A DNA stretch of 64,000 bases from contig CAVUMX010000004.1 in NCBI GenBank assembly GCA_963742725.1, positions 372,001 through 436,000 of the forward strand, read 5' to 3'. The position numbers and the translations under genes were made by a program. Below the pieces are notes generated by a model. That model did not search any database. It had not been told where the DNA came from and saw only the letters and a program-made list of their open reading frames with translations. Positions 1-8,230 of the stretch are shown piece by piece. Position 1 is the first letter of the stretch. Each line of letters begins with the position of its first letter. The DNA is from CAVVAL01 sp963742725. GTDB lineage: Bacteria; Actinomycetota; Actinomycetes; Mycobacteriales; Cryptosporangiaceae.

Positions 1-222
1 GACGACGAGGTCGGCGGCAACGGCAGCGTCATCTTCGAGGTCTACGCCGACGGCGAGAAGCGCTGGACGAGCGCCAAGCTGACCGGGAACGATCCTGCGG
101 CCAAGGCGAGCGTCGACGTGGCCGGTGCCCGGGTGCTGAGGCTCCGGGTCACCGACGCGGCGGACGGCAACGCCCACGACCACGCCGACTGGGGAAACGC
201 GGTGATCACGTGCGCTGAGTAG
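1..222 (+). CDS. C-terminal fragment of an NPCBM-domain carbohydrate-binding (probably secreted) protein
   Basis: The window opens inside a reading frame that ends with TAG at 220-222. The visible 73 residues include VGGNGSVIFEVYADGE, LTGNDPAAK and NAHDHADWGNAVI, which match the NPCBM/NEW2 fold often appended to glycoside hydrolases. In that family the module binds carbohydrate and sits at the C-terminus of exported enzymes. The catalytic part lies outside the window, so the enzyme class is unknown. The gene converges on the olsA-like gene, with a palindromic repeat directly downstream. Confidence 0.75.
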   Translation, partial: DDEVGGNGSVIFEVYADGEKRWTSAKLTGNDPAAKASVDVAGARVLRLRVTDAADGNAHDHADWGNAVITCAE

Positions 223-1078
223 CGCGCCCGCCGCTCCCGCCACCGCCGAGTTCCGGACTTTTGAGGGTCGGGCGGGCCCGTGCACCCTCAAAAGTCCGAA
301 ACTCGCGCACGTGGGTCTCGGCCGAGCGGGCAAGTTCGCGGCGCCCGCCGGCCGGCGTCAGCACTGGGCCCGGCCGGATGTCCACGACGAGCCCGTCGGT
401 GGCGATGATCCGTCGCAACGAGGCGACCAGCGTGTCGTCGCCGATGAACGCCGCCAGCGTCGTGGGACGCCCGTCCGCCAGCCGGTACCGCACGGTCACC
501 GGCCGGACGGGCGCCCCGGCGTCGAGGGCGGCCTGGAACATCGCCGGCCGGAACCGTCCGAAGGAGACGCCGCACCAGGTCGTGGCCTCGGGGAACACGA
601 CCATGCTGCGACCGGTGCGCAGCGCGGCGGCCACGTCGGCGACGGTGCCGGGCAGCGTCCGGATCCGCTCGCGGTCGGCGTAGACGGTCCCGATGCGGTC
701 CGCGATCGAGCCGACCACGGGCCACTCCCGGGTCTCCCGCTTCGCGAGCATGCCGACGGGTTCCACGGCGAGCAGCGCGATCACGTCCAGCCACGAGATG
801 TGGTTCGCCGCGACGAGCGTGCCGCCACCGGCGCTCAGACCAGACCCGTGGTCCAGCGTGACGCCGAGCCCGGCCAGCAGCCAGCGGGAGAACCGCCGCA
901 CGACCCGGTCCCGCCGTCGGGGCGGCAGGAACGGCACGATCAACGACACCAGCACCGCGAGGACGAGGACCGCGCTCGTCGCGGCCCACCGCCACGTGCG
1001 CAGCCAGGCCGGCACCGTCCGGTACGAGTCCGGCGCCGGCAGGCAGGACGCGTCACACGGCGACCAGGGAATCCACAC
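206..1078 (-). CDS. Lysophospholipid acyltransferase, PlsC/OlsA-like
   Basis: A 290-residue membrane-bound acyltransferase of the 1-acyl-sn-glycerol-3-phosphate acyltransferase family. It has an N-terminal hydrophobic segment (about 30-52), the catalytic H(x4)D motif as NHISWLD (92-98) and the substrate loop FPEATT (162-167, usually FPEGT). It starts with GTG 3 nt after the stop of the OlsB-like gene, so the two are co-transcribed. OlsB/OlsA pairs make ornithine lipids by N-acylating and then O-acylating ornithine; this role is inferred from the pairing. Oddity: residues about 259-278 are encoded by a palindromic intergenic repeat, so the natural C-terminus was probably shorter. Confidence 0.8.
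   Translation of the reverse strand: MWIPWSPCDASCLPAPDSYRTVPAWLRTWRWAATSAVLVLAVLVSLIVPFLPPRRRDRVVRRFSRWLLAGLGVTLDHGSGLSAGGGTLVAANHISWLDVIALLAVEPVGMLAKRETREWPVVGSIADRIGTVYADRERIRTLPGTVADVAAALRTGRSMVVFPEATTWCGVSFGRFRPAMFQAALDAGAPVRPVTVRYRLADGRPTTLAAFIGDDTLVASLRRIIATDGLVVDIRPGPVLTPAGGRRELARSAETHVREFRTFEGARARPTLKSPELGGGGSGGRATQRT
248..304. repeat. Palindromic repeat, copy 1 of 4
   Basis: Left arm GAGTTCCGGACTTTTGAGGG at 248-267 (plus T268) pairs with ACCCTCAAAAGTCCGAAACT at 284-303 (plus C304), with one mismatch over 21 bp and a 15-nt loop. Three further copies lie at 23179, 30708 and 53098. This copy lies between two convergent genes and is read through by the minus-strand acyltransferase, giving it residues about 259-278. 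Confidence 0.85.
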
Positions 1079-1081
1079 GCC

Positions 1082-1825
1082 TCATGCCTCACCGAGGAAG
1101 TGCCGCAGGTAGCGCTGGTCGATCCGGTCCATGCCGAGCAGGACCAGGAAGTCCACGCACCCGAAGTCCTCGTCCAGGGCCGGCGGGCCGCACACCCAGG
1201 CGCCGAGGCGCAGGTAGCCCCGCAGGAGCGGCGGCAGCGCCGCGCGGCTCGCGGGCGCGGTGTCAGGCGCCTCGAAGGCGTGGTGGGGCGTAACCCGGTA
1301 CTCCTCCGGCGCCAGGTTCCGGCTCCGCGCGTGGGCCCACACCGGAGCGCCGTCCGCGATCGGGACGGACGCGCAGCCGGCGAGCCACTGGTGGCCGGTC
1401 AGCAGCATGTACCGCGCGATGCCCGACCACATGAGGTTGATGACGGCGCCGTTGCGGTGCTCCGGATCGACGCACGACCGGCCGACCTCGACCAGCGACG
1501 GGCGGAGTCCGTCGAGCGCGGTCAGGTCGAACTCGCCGTCCGAGTAGAGGCGCGGCGCGCGGCCGGGCGGCAGCATCCGGTAGGTGCCGACGATCGCGCC
1601 GGTGCTCTCGTCCCGGACGAGCAGGTGGTCGCAGTACGCGTCCAGCTCGTCGCTGTCGACACCGGCGACGGTCGTGGCGAGTCGCGCGCCCAGCTCGTCG
1701 GCGAAGACCCGGTGCCGCAGCCGCTGAGCCGCGCGGATCTCGGCCGGATCGGATGCGACGAGTACGGCGTAGCCGGTGCGTTCGGTCGTCCGGGCGAGGA
1801 CGCCCGGGAGAGCCTCGGTGGACAT
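1082..1825 (-). CDS. GNAT-fold N-acyltransferase, OlsB / hemolysin-like
   Basis: A 247-residue acyltransferase of the OlsB/hemolysin-like GNAT group. The family signature is DPAEIRAAQRLRHRVFADEL near the N-terminus, followed by an EFDL segment and VEVGRSCVDPEHR. OlsB proteins transfer a 3-hydroxyacyl group from acyl-ACP to ornithine to make lyso-ornithine lipid. The PlsC-type gene immediately downstream on the same strand fits that two-step pathway. The exact acceptor is not proven by sequence. ATG start; it is transcribed away from the M50 gene. Confidence 0.75.
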   Translation of the reverse strand: MSTEALPGVLARTTERTGYAVLVASDPAEIRAAQRLRHRVFADELGARLATTVAGVDSDELDAYCDHLLVRDESTGAIVGTYRMLPPGRAPRLYSDGEFDLTALDGLRPSLVEVGRSCVDPEHRNGAVINLMWSGIARYMLLTGHQWLAGCASVPIADGAPVWAHARSRNLAPEEYRVTPHHAFEAPDTAPASRAALPPLLRGYLRLGAWVCGPPALDEDFGCVDFLVLLGMDRIDQRYLRHFLGEA

Positions 1826-1964
1826 GTCGCCGCTCCAGGGGGTCGTGGCGGATCACGTGTTCTCGCAGCTTGGGGACGCCGGGTAACGAGCGGCCACCGT
1901 GAGCAGGCGCGATAGGGGAAACGGCGGGTGAACGTCCCGCCCACGTACCCTTGCTGGCTACGTC

Positions 1965-2700
1965 GTGTCCCCGAGCGTGAGGCGATCCGTGGAACTGACC
2001 AGCCTGACCGAGATGTGGGATCGCCTGACCAGCGCCCAACCCGATCCGAAGCTGCCGTTCGTGCTGGCCACGGCCGTGCTGGCGCTCCTGGTCGTCGTGC
2101 CGTACCGGCTCTGGCGGATCACCCGGAACGTGGTGACGATCGCGCACGAGGGCGGTCACGCCCTGGCGGCGCTCCTCACCGGACGGCGGCTCACCGGGAT
2201 CAGGCTCCACTCCGACACGTCCGGGGTGACGGTGTCGGTGGGCAAGCCGACGGGGCCCGGCATGGTGTTCACGGGGCTCGCCGGGTACATCACGCCGTCA
2301 CTGCTCGGGCTCGTGTTCGCGTTCGTCCTCGAAGGCGGCCGGATCACGCTGCTGCTGTGGGTAAGCATCGCGCTGCTCGCCGCGCTGCTCGTGATGATCC
2401 GCAACGTGTACGGCGCGGTGTCGGTGATCGTCACCGGCGGGATCGTGTTCGCCGTGTCGTGGTTCGCGACGTCCGACCGTCCAGGCGGTGTTCGCGTACG
2501 CGTTCACGTGGTTCCTGCTGGTCGCCGGCGTCCGTCCCGTGTTCGAGCTCCAGGCCAAGCGGAGCCGCCGCCAGGCCCGGGACTCCGACGCCGACCAGCT
2601 CGCCCGGCTCACGCCTATCCCCGGGATCGTGTGGGTCGGCTTCTTCCTGGTCGTCACGCTGGCGTCCCTGGCCGGCGGCGGCGTCCTGCTCGTTCCCTAG
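1965..2700 (+). pseudogene. M50B-family membrane metallopeptidase, single-base frameshift
   Basis: The first frame encodes an M50B-like protein with a transmembrane segment (about 31-48), the zinc motif HEGGH (61-65) and several further hydrophobic segments. At about 2477-2478 the frame breaks. The conserved C-terminal part (VQAVFAYAFTWFLLVAGVRP, then FELQ and a last membrane segment) continues in the +1 frame to TAG at 2698-2700. Removing one C from the CC at 2477-2478 restores one protein of about 245 residues, the usual family length. This is either a sequencing error or a recent mutation. A GTG at 1989 is an alternative start. It converges with and overlaps the NicO gene by a few bases. 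Confidence 0.75.
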
Positions 2701-4202
2701 GCGCTGCCGAGCGTGACGGCGGCCTGGCTGGCGAGGCCCAGTCCGACCACGACGATCAGGCTGGCGGTGGCCACCGGGACCACGCGCTTGAGCCCGCTCG
2801 CGAACCGTCCGGTGGTGCGGCGCTCGATCACCGTCCGCCACTTCGCCAGCGCGAACCCGACCGCCGTCAGCGTGAACGCCATGCCGAGGCCGTAGCCGAG
2901 CACGAGCAGGACGCCGAACCAGGTACGGCCGAGCGCCACCGCGCCGAGCAGCACGACCAGCGCCGACGGGCTCGGCACCAGCCCGCCCGCGAAGCCCATC
3001 GCTACCAGGCTCTTCAGGCTGAGAGTGCCGGGGAAGTCGTGGTGGTGGTGCCCGGGACCATGAGAGTGCCCGTGGCCGTGTGAATGCCCGTGATCGTGGG
3101 AGTGGTCGTGCCCGTGGTCATGATCGTGTGAGTGGGTGTGCGCGGCGGCCAGGCGGTTCCGCCACGCGCGGCGCAGCAGCGTTCCGCCGACGCCGGCCAG
3201 CAGGAGCCCGCTGAGCAGCCCGAGCCACGCGTAGAGCCGTTGCGGCGCCAGCACGACGGACGTGGTCAGGACGATGCCCAGCACGAGGACTCCGGCCGTG
3301 TGCGTCACCGTCACGGTCATCGCCACCACGCCGGCCTGGCGCAGCGATCCGCGCTCGCCGACGAGAAACGCCGCCATCACGGTCTTGCCGTGGCCGGGCG
3401 CGACCGCGTGGGCGGCGCCGAGCACGACGGAGATGAGGACGGCGAGCACGCCGAGTCCGAGTGAGAGCTGCGGACGTCCGATCAGGTCGGTGAACGCCCT
3501 GGTCATCGCGTCGACGCCCCGTCCGGACGCGAGCGTGCCGGGCGACGCCGCTGCGTCACCGCCGGCGGCCGGTCCGCCCGGGACGACCGTCAGCGTGGCG
3601 GCCCGGACGTCCGGCGGCGAGCTGAGCAGGTCGGACGGGTACGCGGTGAGCCGCTTGCTGGTACTGGTCTTCGGCACGTCGCTGCGCCGCAGGGTCGTAC
3701 CGTCGCCGACCGCGACGACCTCGCGCCAGCCGATCCGGTCGGCGTACGCGCCGTTCCGGTACGTGACGGCGGTCTGCCCGTCGACCCGCGCCGGACCGCG
3801 CAGCGCGCACTCCAGCCGCAGCGTCTCCAGGCCGCCTTCGCCGCGCGGGAACGTCACGGCGGCGCGCCTGACGGACAGGCTCACGGCCCGGCCGGCTACC
3901 GACAGCTTCGTGCCGCTCGCCAGTTCGTCGCAGCGCTCGGCCGCGAACGCGTCCCGCTCGGACGTCGACACCGACCCGTTCCCGTCACTGTCCACATCCG
4001 ACCGGGTCTGGAACGCGGGCAGCTCGGCCATGTCGACCACGTGGTCGATCCGCACCTGGTCGGCGCCGACCTTCAGCTCCGCGTGCTGGTTCACGGTGAA
4101 GTTGCCCAACGGGTGCGCGGACGCCGGCTCCACCCCGACGACCGCGCCGACGGCGAGCCCGGCGATCAGTGTGGCGGCGACCTTCAGCAGTGGCGCGTTC
4201 AC
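2697..4202 (-). CDS. NicO/RcnA-type nickel/cobalt exporter with EF-hand-like extracytoplasmic domain
   Basis: A 501-residue membrane protein. It has an N-terminal signal or anchor segment followed by AHPLGNFTVNQ. The extracytoplasmic domain contains a calcium-loop-like stretch (DVDSDGNGSVSTSE, about 69-82). The NicO transporter core has its first membrane block with GAAHAVAPGHGKT, then a very His/Asp-rich cytoplasmic loop, then GGLVPSPSALVVLLGA. NicO proteins move Ni2+ or Co2+, and the His-rich loop fits metal handling. The GTG start overlaps the TPR gene stop by 4 nt. The fused N-terminal domain is common in actinobacterial members; the transport direction is inferred from the family. Confidence 0.8.
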   Translation of the reverse strand: MNAPLLKVAATLIAGLAVGAVVGVEPASAHPLGNFTVNQHAELKVGADQVRIDHVVDMAELPAFQTRSDVDSDGNGSVSTSERDAFAAERCDELASGTKLSVAGRAVSLSVRRAAVTFPRGEGGLETLRLECALRGPARVDGQTAVTYRNGAYADRIGWREVVAVGDGTTLRRSDVPKTSTSKRLTAYPSDLLSSPPDVRAATLTVVPGGPAAGGDAAASPGTLASGRGVDAMTRAFTDLIGRPQLSLGLGVLAVLISVVLGAAHAVAPGHGKTVMAAFLVGERGSLRQAGVVAMTVTVTHTAGVLVLGIVLTTSVVLAPQRLYAWLGLLSGLLLAGVGGTLLRRAWRNRLAAAHTHSHDHDHGHDHSHDHGHSHGHGHSHGPGHHHHDFPGTLSLKSLVAMGFAGGLVPSPSALVVLLGAVALGRTWFGVLLVLGYGLGMAFTLTAVGFALAKWRTVIERRTTGRFASGLKRVVPVATASLIVVVGLGLASQAAVTLGSA

Positions 4203-5536
4203 CGGAGTCCCGCCAGCCGGGTATTGGCGTCAGCTGCCGAGCGTCCGGAGAAATAGGGGTTGATCTTGAGGGCTTGTTCGAGGTGGGAGCGGGCGGCGGC
4301 GTTCTGGCCGAGCGTCTGCTCGATCACGCCGAGGTGGTAGTAGAACTGGGCGTTGCGGGTGCCGAGCCGGACGGCGTCGCGGGCGTGCTTCAGGGCCTCG
4401 GTGTCCCTGCCGTTGACGTGCAGCGCCCAGGCGAGCGCGTCGGACGTGTGGACGGTCCGGCGCTTCGCGTACGCCTTCTGCGCGTTGACGAGGGCGGCGG
4501 GCGCGGCGCCGTGGTCGGCGTCGAACAGGGCCAGTTCGAGGTCGGTGTCGACGCCGCTGCGGGCCAGGAGCTGCTGCTCGGCCCGGACCAGCGCGAACTG
4601 CCGCTCGGCGCCGGCCTTGTCGCCGGTCGCGGCCAGCAGGTCACCCAGCTCGGCGACGTAGACCGACAGCGGCAGGCGGGTCACGACCGCGCGGTACTCG
4701 GCGACCGCCTCGGCGTTCTTGCCCTGCGCGGCCAGCACCTTCGCCTTGCCCGCGCGGAGCGGGAGGTAGTCCGCGGCCCGTTGCGACCCCTCCTCGTAGC
4801 GGGCCGCGGCAGTCTTCAGGTCGCCGGCGTTGAAGGCGAGTTCGCCCAGGTAGAAGAGGGCGAACCCGGCGTCGTCGGCGGTCGGGGCAACGGCGAGCGC
4901 CTGCTCCAGTGCGCTGCGTGCCCGCGCGGTGTCGCCGCGCAGTTCCCAGGTGTAGGAGGCGCGGGCGTAGGACGCGGTGTCCGGCCGGGCGTCGACCATG
5001 CGCTGGATCGCGCCGTAGGCCTCGTCGTAGCGGCCCAGCTCGATGAGCGCGTCGCCGACGACGCCGTGGGCGCTGGCGAGGTACGGATCGACCTTCGCCG
5101 CCTCCTGACCGTGGCGCAGCGCGGCGGCGAAGTCGTGGCGGGCGGCGGCGAGAGCGCCGAGCCCGGCCTGCGCGAGCGCGTTGTCCTTCGGCTGGACGGC
5201 CAGGGACCGCTTCAGCGCGCCCTCGGCCTTCGCGTAGTAGCCGGGGTCGGCGGTGACGCGCGCCCGCTGGACGTACGCCATGCCCAGGTCGGCCCACGTC
5301 ACCCAGTCGTTCGGGAGCGTGCGGAGCCGTTCCTGGGTACGGGCGATCGCGTCGGTCTCGCGACTCACCGCCTGGGCCGGCGATCCTGGTGCGTCTGGTG
5401 CGTCGCCGCGCGGCTTCAGCACGGCTCCGGCACCCACGACCAGCAGTGCTCCCGCGACGATCGCTCCCGCGATCTGGATGGTTCGTCTCGCTCCAGGCCG
5501 CTCGGGCCATTTCCCACGACCGGACAGTCCCCGCAC
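4199..5536 (-). CDS. Membrane-anchored tetratricopeptide-repeat protein
   Basis: A 445-residue protein with a basic N-terminus, one membrane segment (about 22-42, IQIAGAIVAGALLVVGAG) and then at least eight TPR-like helical hairpins (for example LGMAYVQRARVTADPGYYAK and LGVIEQTLGQNAAARSHLEQ). TPR domains are protein-interaction scaffolds and no catalytic motif is seen. GTG start, with AGGGAGGG just upstream. It is the first gene of a minus-strand operon with the NicO exporter and is divergent from the DUF4331 gene, so all three may serve one surface or metal-related function. Confidence 0.75.
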   Translation of the reverse strand: MRGLSGRGKWPERPGARRTIQIAGAIVAGALLVVGAGAVLKPRGDAPDAPGSPAQAVSRETDAIARTQERLRTLPNDWVTWADLGMAYVQRARVTADPGYYAKAEGALKRSLAVQPKDNALAQAGLGALAAARHDFAAALRHGQEAAKVDPYLASAHGVVGDALIELGRYDEAYGAIQRMVDARPDTASYARASYTWELRGDTARARSALEQALAVAPTADDAGFALFYLGELAFNAGDLKTAAARYEEGSQRAADYLPLRAGKAKVLAAQGKNAEAVAEYRAVVTRLPLSVYVAELGDLLAATGDKAGAERQFALVRAEQQLLARSGVDTDLELALFDADHGAAPAALVNAQKAYAKRRTVHTSDALAWALHVNGRDTEALKHARDAVRLGTRNAQFYYHLGVIEQTLGQNAAARSHLEQALKINPYFSGRSAADANTRLAGLR

Positions 5537-5763
5537 GAGGCCCTCCCTGACAATGCCCGCCGCCCTGTCAGCTGGGTTGCGGTGCTTCCTTGAGAGGTTC
5601 GGCGCCGAGCGGCTCTTGGTTCACCGGCCGCGCAAATTCGCGGGGCTTGATCCAAAACGTCGGAGCGCCCGTACACCTGGATGCGCCGCGGTCCGCCACG
5701 GCGAGACAGGCTCGGAATCTGGCACAGCGCCGCAATGTGTGTGCGTCCGTGGAAGAGGAATCT

Positions 5764-7188
5764 ATGAAACAACGCAGCAGTGGAAAGCCCCGGCGACGGT
5801 TGATTGGAAGCGCTTTGGCGCTCGTCACCGCCGCCGCCGGGGTGGCTACCCTTGCACCGCAGATGAGCACTGCCTCGAGCCACAGAGAGGCGCCCCTCAT
5901 CGCAGGCGAACCGCGCCTGGACAACACCGACGTGTACGCGTTCGTCAGCCCGGACCGGCCTGACACGGTCACCATGATCGCGAACTACATCCCGTTCCAG
6001 GAGCCGAACGGCGGACCGAACTTCTACGCGTTCGCGGAGAACACCGCCTACGACATCAACGTCGACAGCGACGGCGACGCGGTCCCGGACATCACCTACC
6101 GGTTCTCCTTCAAGGACAACTTCCGGGACCAGAACACGTTCCTGTACAACACCGGCGTCGTGAACAACCTGACCGACAAGACGCTGAACTTCGTCCAGAC
6201 CTACACGCTGGAGCGGATCACCCGCGACGGTCGCCTGACTCTCGTCAACAACGGGATCGTCGCGCCGTCCCGCACGGGTGAGGCGTCCATGCCGAACTAC
6301 GAGCGGCTGTCCAACCAGGCCGTCGTGGACGTCGGCGCCGGTATCAAGGCGTTCGCCGGCCAGGCCGACGACCCGTTCTTCGCCGACCTGCGCGTGTTCG
6401 ACCTGCTCTACGGCGCCGACCTGTCGAAGGTCGGCCAGAACACGCTCAAGGGCTACAACGTCAACACCCTGGCGATGCAGATCCCGATCCAGGCCCTCGC
6501 CCTGAACGGCGACGCGCGCCGCAACCCGGTCGTCGGGATCTGGGCCAGTACCGCCCGCAACTCGACCGAGGTCACCAAGCGGAACAACGTGCGCGAGCGG
6601 TCGGACGACCTCGTGCAGGTCTCCCGGCTCGGCATGCCGCTGGTCAACGAGGTGGTCATCCCGGTCGGCAAGAAGGACGAGTTCAACGGCAGCCGTCCGC
6701 GCGACGACGCCAAGTTCCTCAAGTTCGTCCAGGACCCCGAGGTGCCGAAGCTCATCGAGGCGATCTACATGATCCCGGCGCCGGAAGGCCCGCGTGACGA
6801 CCTGGTCGAGGTATTCCTCACCGGCGTCTGCAAGGCCTGCGGCGGACCCATCGCCGTCGACCTCAACTCGCAGCTGCTCAACAAGGACGTGGACCGCAAC
6901 CGGTTCCGGCCCACCGAGCAGCTCCGGCTCAACATGCTGATCCCGCCGTCCCGCAGCCCGAACCGGCTCGGCGTCGTCGGCGGCGACCTCGCCGGCTTCC
7001 CGAACGGCCGCCGCCTCGGCGACGACGTCATCGACGTGACCCTCCAGGCCGCCGAAGGCATCCTGCTCGGCAACGCCCCGGACGCCATCAAGGGCCTCGG
7101 TGACGCCGTCAACGAGAACGAGCAGCAGTTCCGCGGCCACTTCCCGTACGTCGCAGTCGCCAACACCAAGGCCGTCAACGAGAGCTGA
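5764..7188 (+). CDS. DUF4331-family secreted protein
   Basis: A 474-residue protein with a basic N-terminus and hydrophobic signal sequence (about 14-31), then the family hallmark SSHREAPLIAGEPRLDNTDV and the YAFVSPDRPDTVTMI segment that open DUF4331 proteins. Acidic DSDGDAVPD and C-K-A-C (CKAC, about 353-356) patches suggest metal binding, but no function is established for the family. I chose the ATG at 5764, directly before the signal peptide; the frame is open further upstream but that sequence is not signal-like. It is divergent from the TPR/NicO operon and followed by a small secreted protein 30 nt downstream, as in other actinomycetes. Confidence 0.8.
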   Translation: MKQRSSGKPRRRLIGSALALVTAAAGVATLAPQMSTASSHREAPLIAGEPRLDNTDVYAFVSPDRPDTVTMIANYIPFQEPNGGPNFYAFAENTAYDINVDSDGDAVPDITYRFSFKDNFRDQNTFLYNTGVVNNLTDKTLNFVQTYTLERITRDGRLTLVNNGIVAPSRTGEASMPNYERLSNQAVVDVGAGIKAFAGQADDPFFADLRVFDLLYGADLSKVGQNTLKGYNVNTLAMQIPIQALALNGDARRNPVVGIWASTARNSTEVTKRNNVRERSDDLVQVSRLGMPLVNEVVIPVGKKDEFNGSRPRDDAKFLKFVQDPEVPKLIEAIYMIPAPEGPRDDLVEVFLTGVCKACGGPIAVDLNSQLLNKDVDRNRFRPTEQLRLNMLIPPSRSPNRLGVVGGDLAGFPNGRRLGDDVIDVTLQAAEGILLGNAPDAIKGLGDAVNENEQQFRGHFPYVAVANTKAVNES

Positions 7189-7218
7189 CCGGACCGGTCA
7201 CTAGCAAAGGAGGTTGAG

Positions 7219-7656
7219 GTGCGACACCTCACCAAACGTGGCTTCGCCACCCTGGCCGGGCTGGCGCTCGTAGCGGGCATGGCCAGCGCCTGCACCGCGG
7301 CGAACGCCGACGCGAACGACCTGCCCCCGGAAGAACTGCCGGCCGCGTCCGCGTTCCGCGGCGCGACCTGCCAGGCCACCGCGAACGATGTCCTCGGGAT
7401 GGCGAACCTGGCCCGGCGGATCGTCACGGCCGAGGCGGTCTCCGCCAAGGACCGCGCCGAACTCCGCGACCGTCAGGCCCGGATCGCCGAAGCCCGCGGC
7501 AACGCCGAGGAGCAGCTCGCCAAGCCGCTCCAGGACCTGGTCACCTCGATCGGATGGGTCCGGATCCGCTTCAACGGCGAGACCTACGACCCGAAGGTCA
7601 TCCGCTCGATGGACCAGACCCGCCGCGCCTACCAGGCGCTGTGCGTGGGCGGCTGA
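7219..7656 (+). CDS. Small secreted protein or lipoprotein of unknown function
   Basis: 145 residues with an N-terminal hydrophobic leader ending in ASAC, a weak lipobox, so it may be lipid-anchored. The mature part is Ala/Glu/Arg-rich and probably helical, and ends with RRAYQALCVGG, leaving two further cysteines. The GTG start is set by a perfect AAAGGAGG at 7206-7213, 5 nt upstream. It is probably co-transcribed with the DUF4331 gene. I do not recognise the family; the context suggests a partner of the DUF4331 protein. Confidence 0.7.
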   Translation: MRHLTKRGFATLAGLALVAGMASACTAANADANDLPPEELPAASAFRGATCQATANDVLGMANLARRIVTAEAVSAKDRAELRDRQARIAEARGNAEEQLAKPLQDLVTSIGWVRIRFNGETYDPKVIRSMDQTRRAYQALCVGG

Positions 7657-7663
7657 TGAACGT

Positions 7664-7736
7664 CGGGTAACGGCGCCGACGCACGCGGCGGGCTCGTGAT
7701 CCAGTCCGCCGCGTTCCCCACCAGCGCCGTTGCCCG
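7664..7736. terminator. Long nested hairpin between convergent genes
   Basis: Outer arms CGGGTAACGGCGC (7664-7676) and GCGCCGTTGCCCG (7724-7736) pair with one mismatch. Inside, ACGCGGCGG (7683-7691) pairs perfectly with CCGCCGCGT (7706-7714). It starts 8 nt after the stop codon of the upstream gene and is a likely transcription terminator. Confidence 0.6.
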
Positions 7737-8050
7737 ATAGCCGGTCGCCGTCAGCTTGCATCCCCCCGTTAGCTGGCGGCGGCCGGTTTTTGCGCGCCAG
7801 GGCGCCGCCCGCCGCCGCCCGCCCCCTTCCGCCGCCGCCCGCCCCCGCCCGCCGCGTCCGCCCCCTTCCGCCCGTGGGGACAAATCGGACTGTTCGGGAT
7901 GGCGTCCTGTAACCGGGCGCGAGATACCCCGATAACCCCGACAGTTGCTGGGCGCGGTGGGCGCGGTGGGCGCGGCTGGGCGCGGCGGGCGCGGCGGGCG
8001 CGGCGGGCAGGCCCGCGGCCCCGCCCGCGGCGGGCGGGCCCGCGCGGGGC
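7737..8050. other. Gene-free strand-skewed region: C-rich block then G-rich 9-bp tandem repeats
   Basis: No gene is supported here. From about 7799 to 7877 the plus strand is runs of C broken by GCC and TT. From 7950 to about 8004 there are six head-to-tail units of GGGCGCGGY (one has an extra base), followed by more G runs to 8050. Each block has four or more G-tracts on one strand, so G-quadruplexes are possible on the minus strand at 7799-7877 and on the plus strand at 7950-8050. It separates two converging transcription units. Confidence 0.6.
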
Positions 8051-8230
8051 TCAGCAGCAGCGGGAGCCCGGGTCGTGGCCCCGCTTGTTGGCGCGGTGCC
8101 GTTCGAAGTCGCGCCGGCACATCACGGGATCGTCCGGGCGGTCGCGGCGGACCTGCGCGACGTACTTGTCATAGGCGGATTCGCCGCTGACCTCGCGCAG
8201 GTACCACCACAACTGCTCGACCAGCTTCAT
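8051..8230 (-). CDS. YbdD/YjiX-family (DUF466) small protein, CstA partner
   Basis: A 59-residue protein reading MKLVEQLWWYLREVSGESAY at the start and ending HDPGSRCC. The WYLRxVSGExAY motif, the internal PDDPVMCRRDFER and the C-terminal CC are hallmarks of the YbdD/YjiX family, which is found almost only downstream of cstA-type genes. Its ATG overlaps the cstA stop (ATGA), so translation is coupled. The function is unproven; it is thought to assist the peptide/pyruvate transporter CstA/BtsT. It is short enough to be missed by automatic gene finders. Confidence 0.88.
   Translation of the reverse strand: MKLVEQLWWYLREVSGESAYDKYVAQVRRDRPDDPVMCRRDFERHRANKRGHDPGSRCC

Noticed and set aside
311..1915. 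Long plus-strand open frame of 534 codons opposite the acyltransferase genes
   Set aside because: Arg/Gly/Pro-rich sequence with no domain, antisense to two clear genes. High G+C leaves long spurious frames; the same applies to 8359-10401, 14975-16324, 30702-32750, 38325-40424 and 47314-49311.
5590..5763. Upstream extension of the DUF4331 protein
   Set aside because: The added residues are not signal-like and the signal peptide begins at the ATG 5764.
7950..8010. CRISPR-like or VNTR gene array
   Set aside because: 9-bp tandem GGGCGCGGY units without spacers and without cas genes; simple G-rich repeat.
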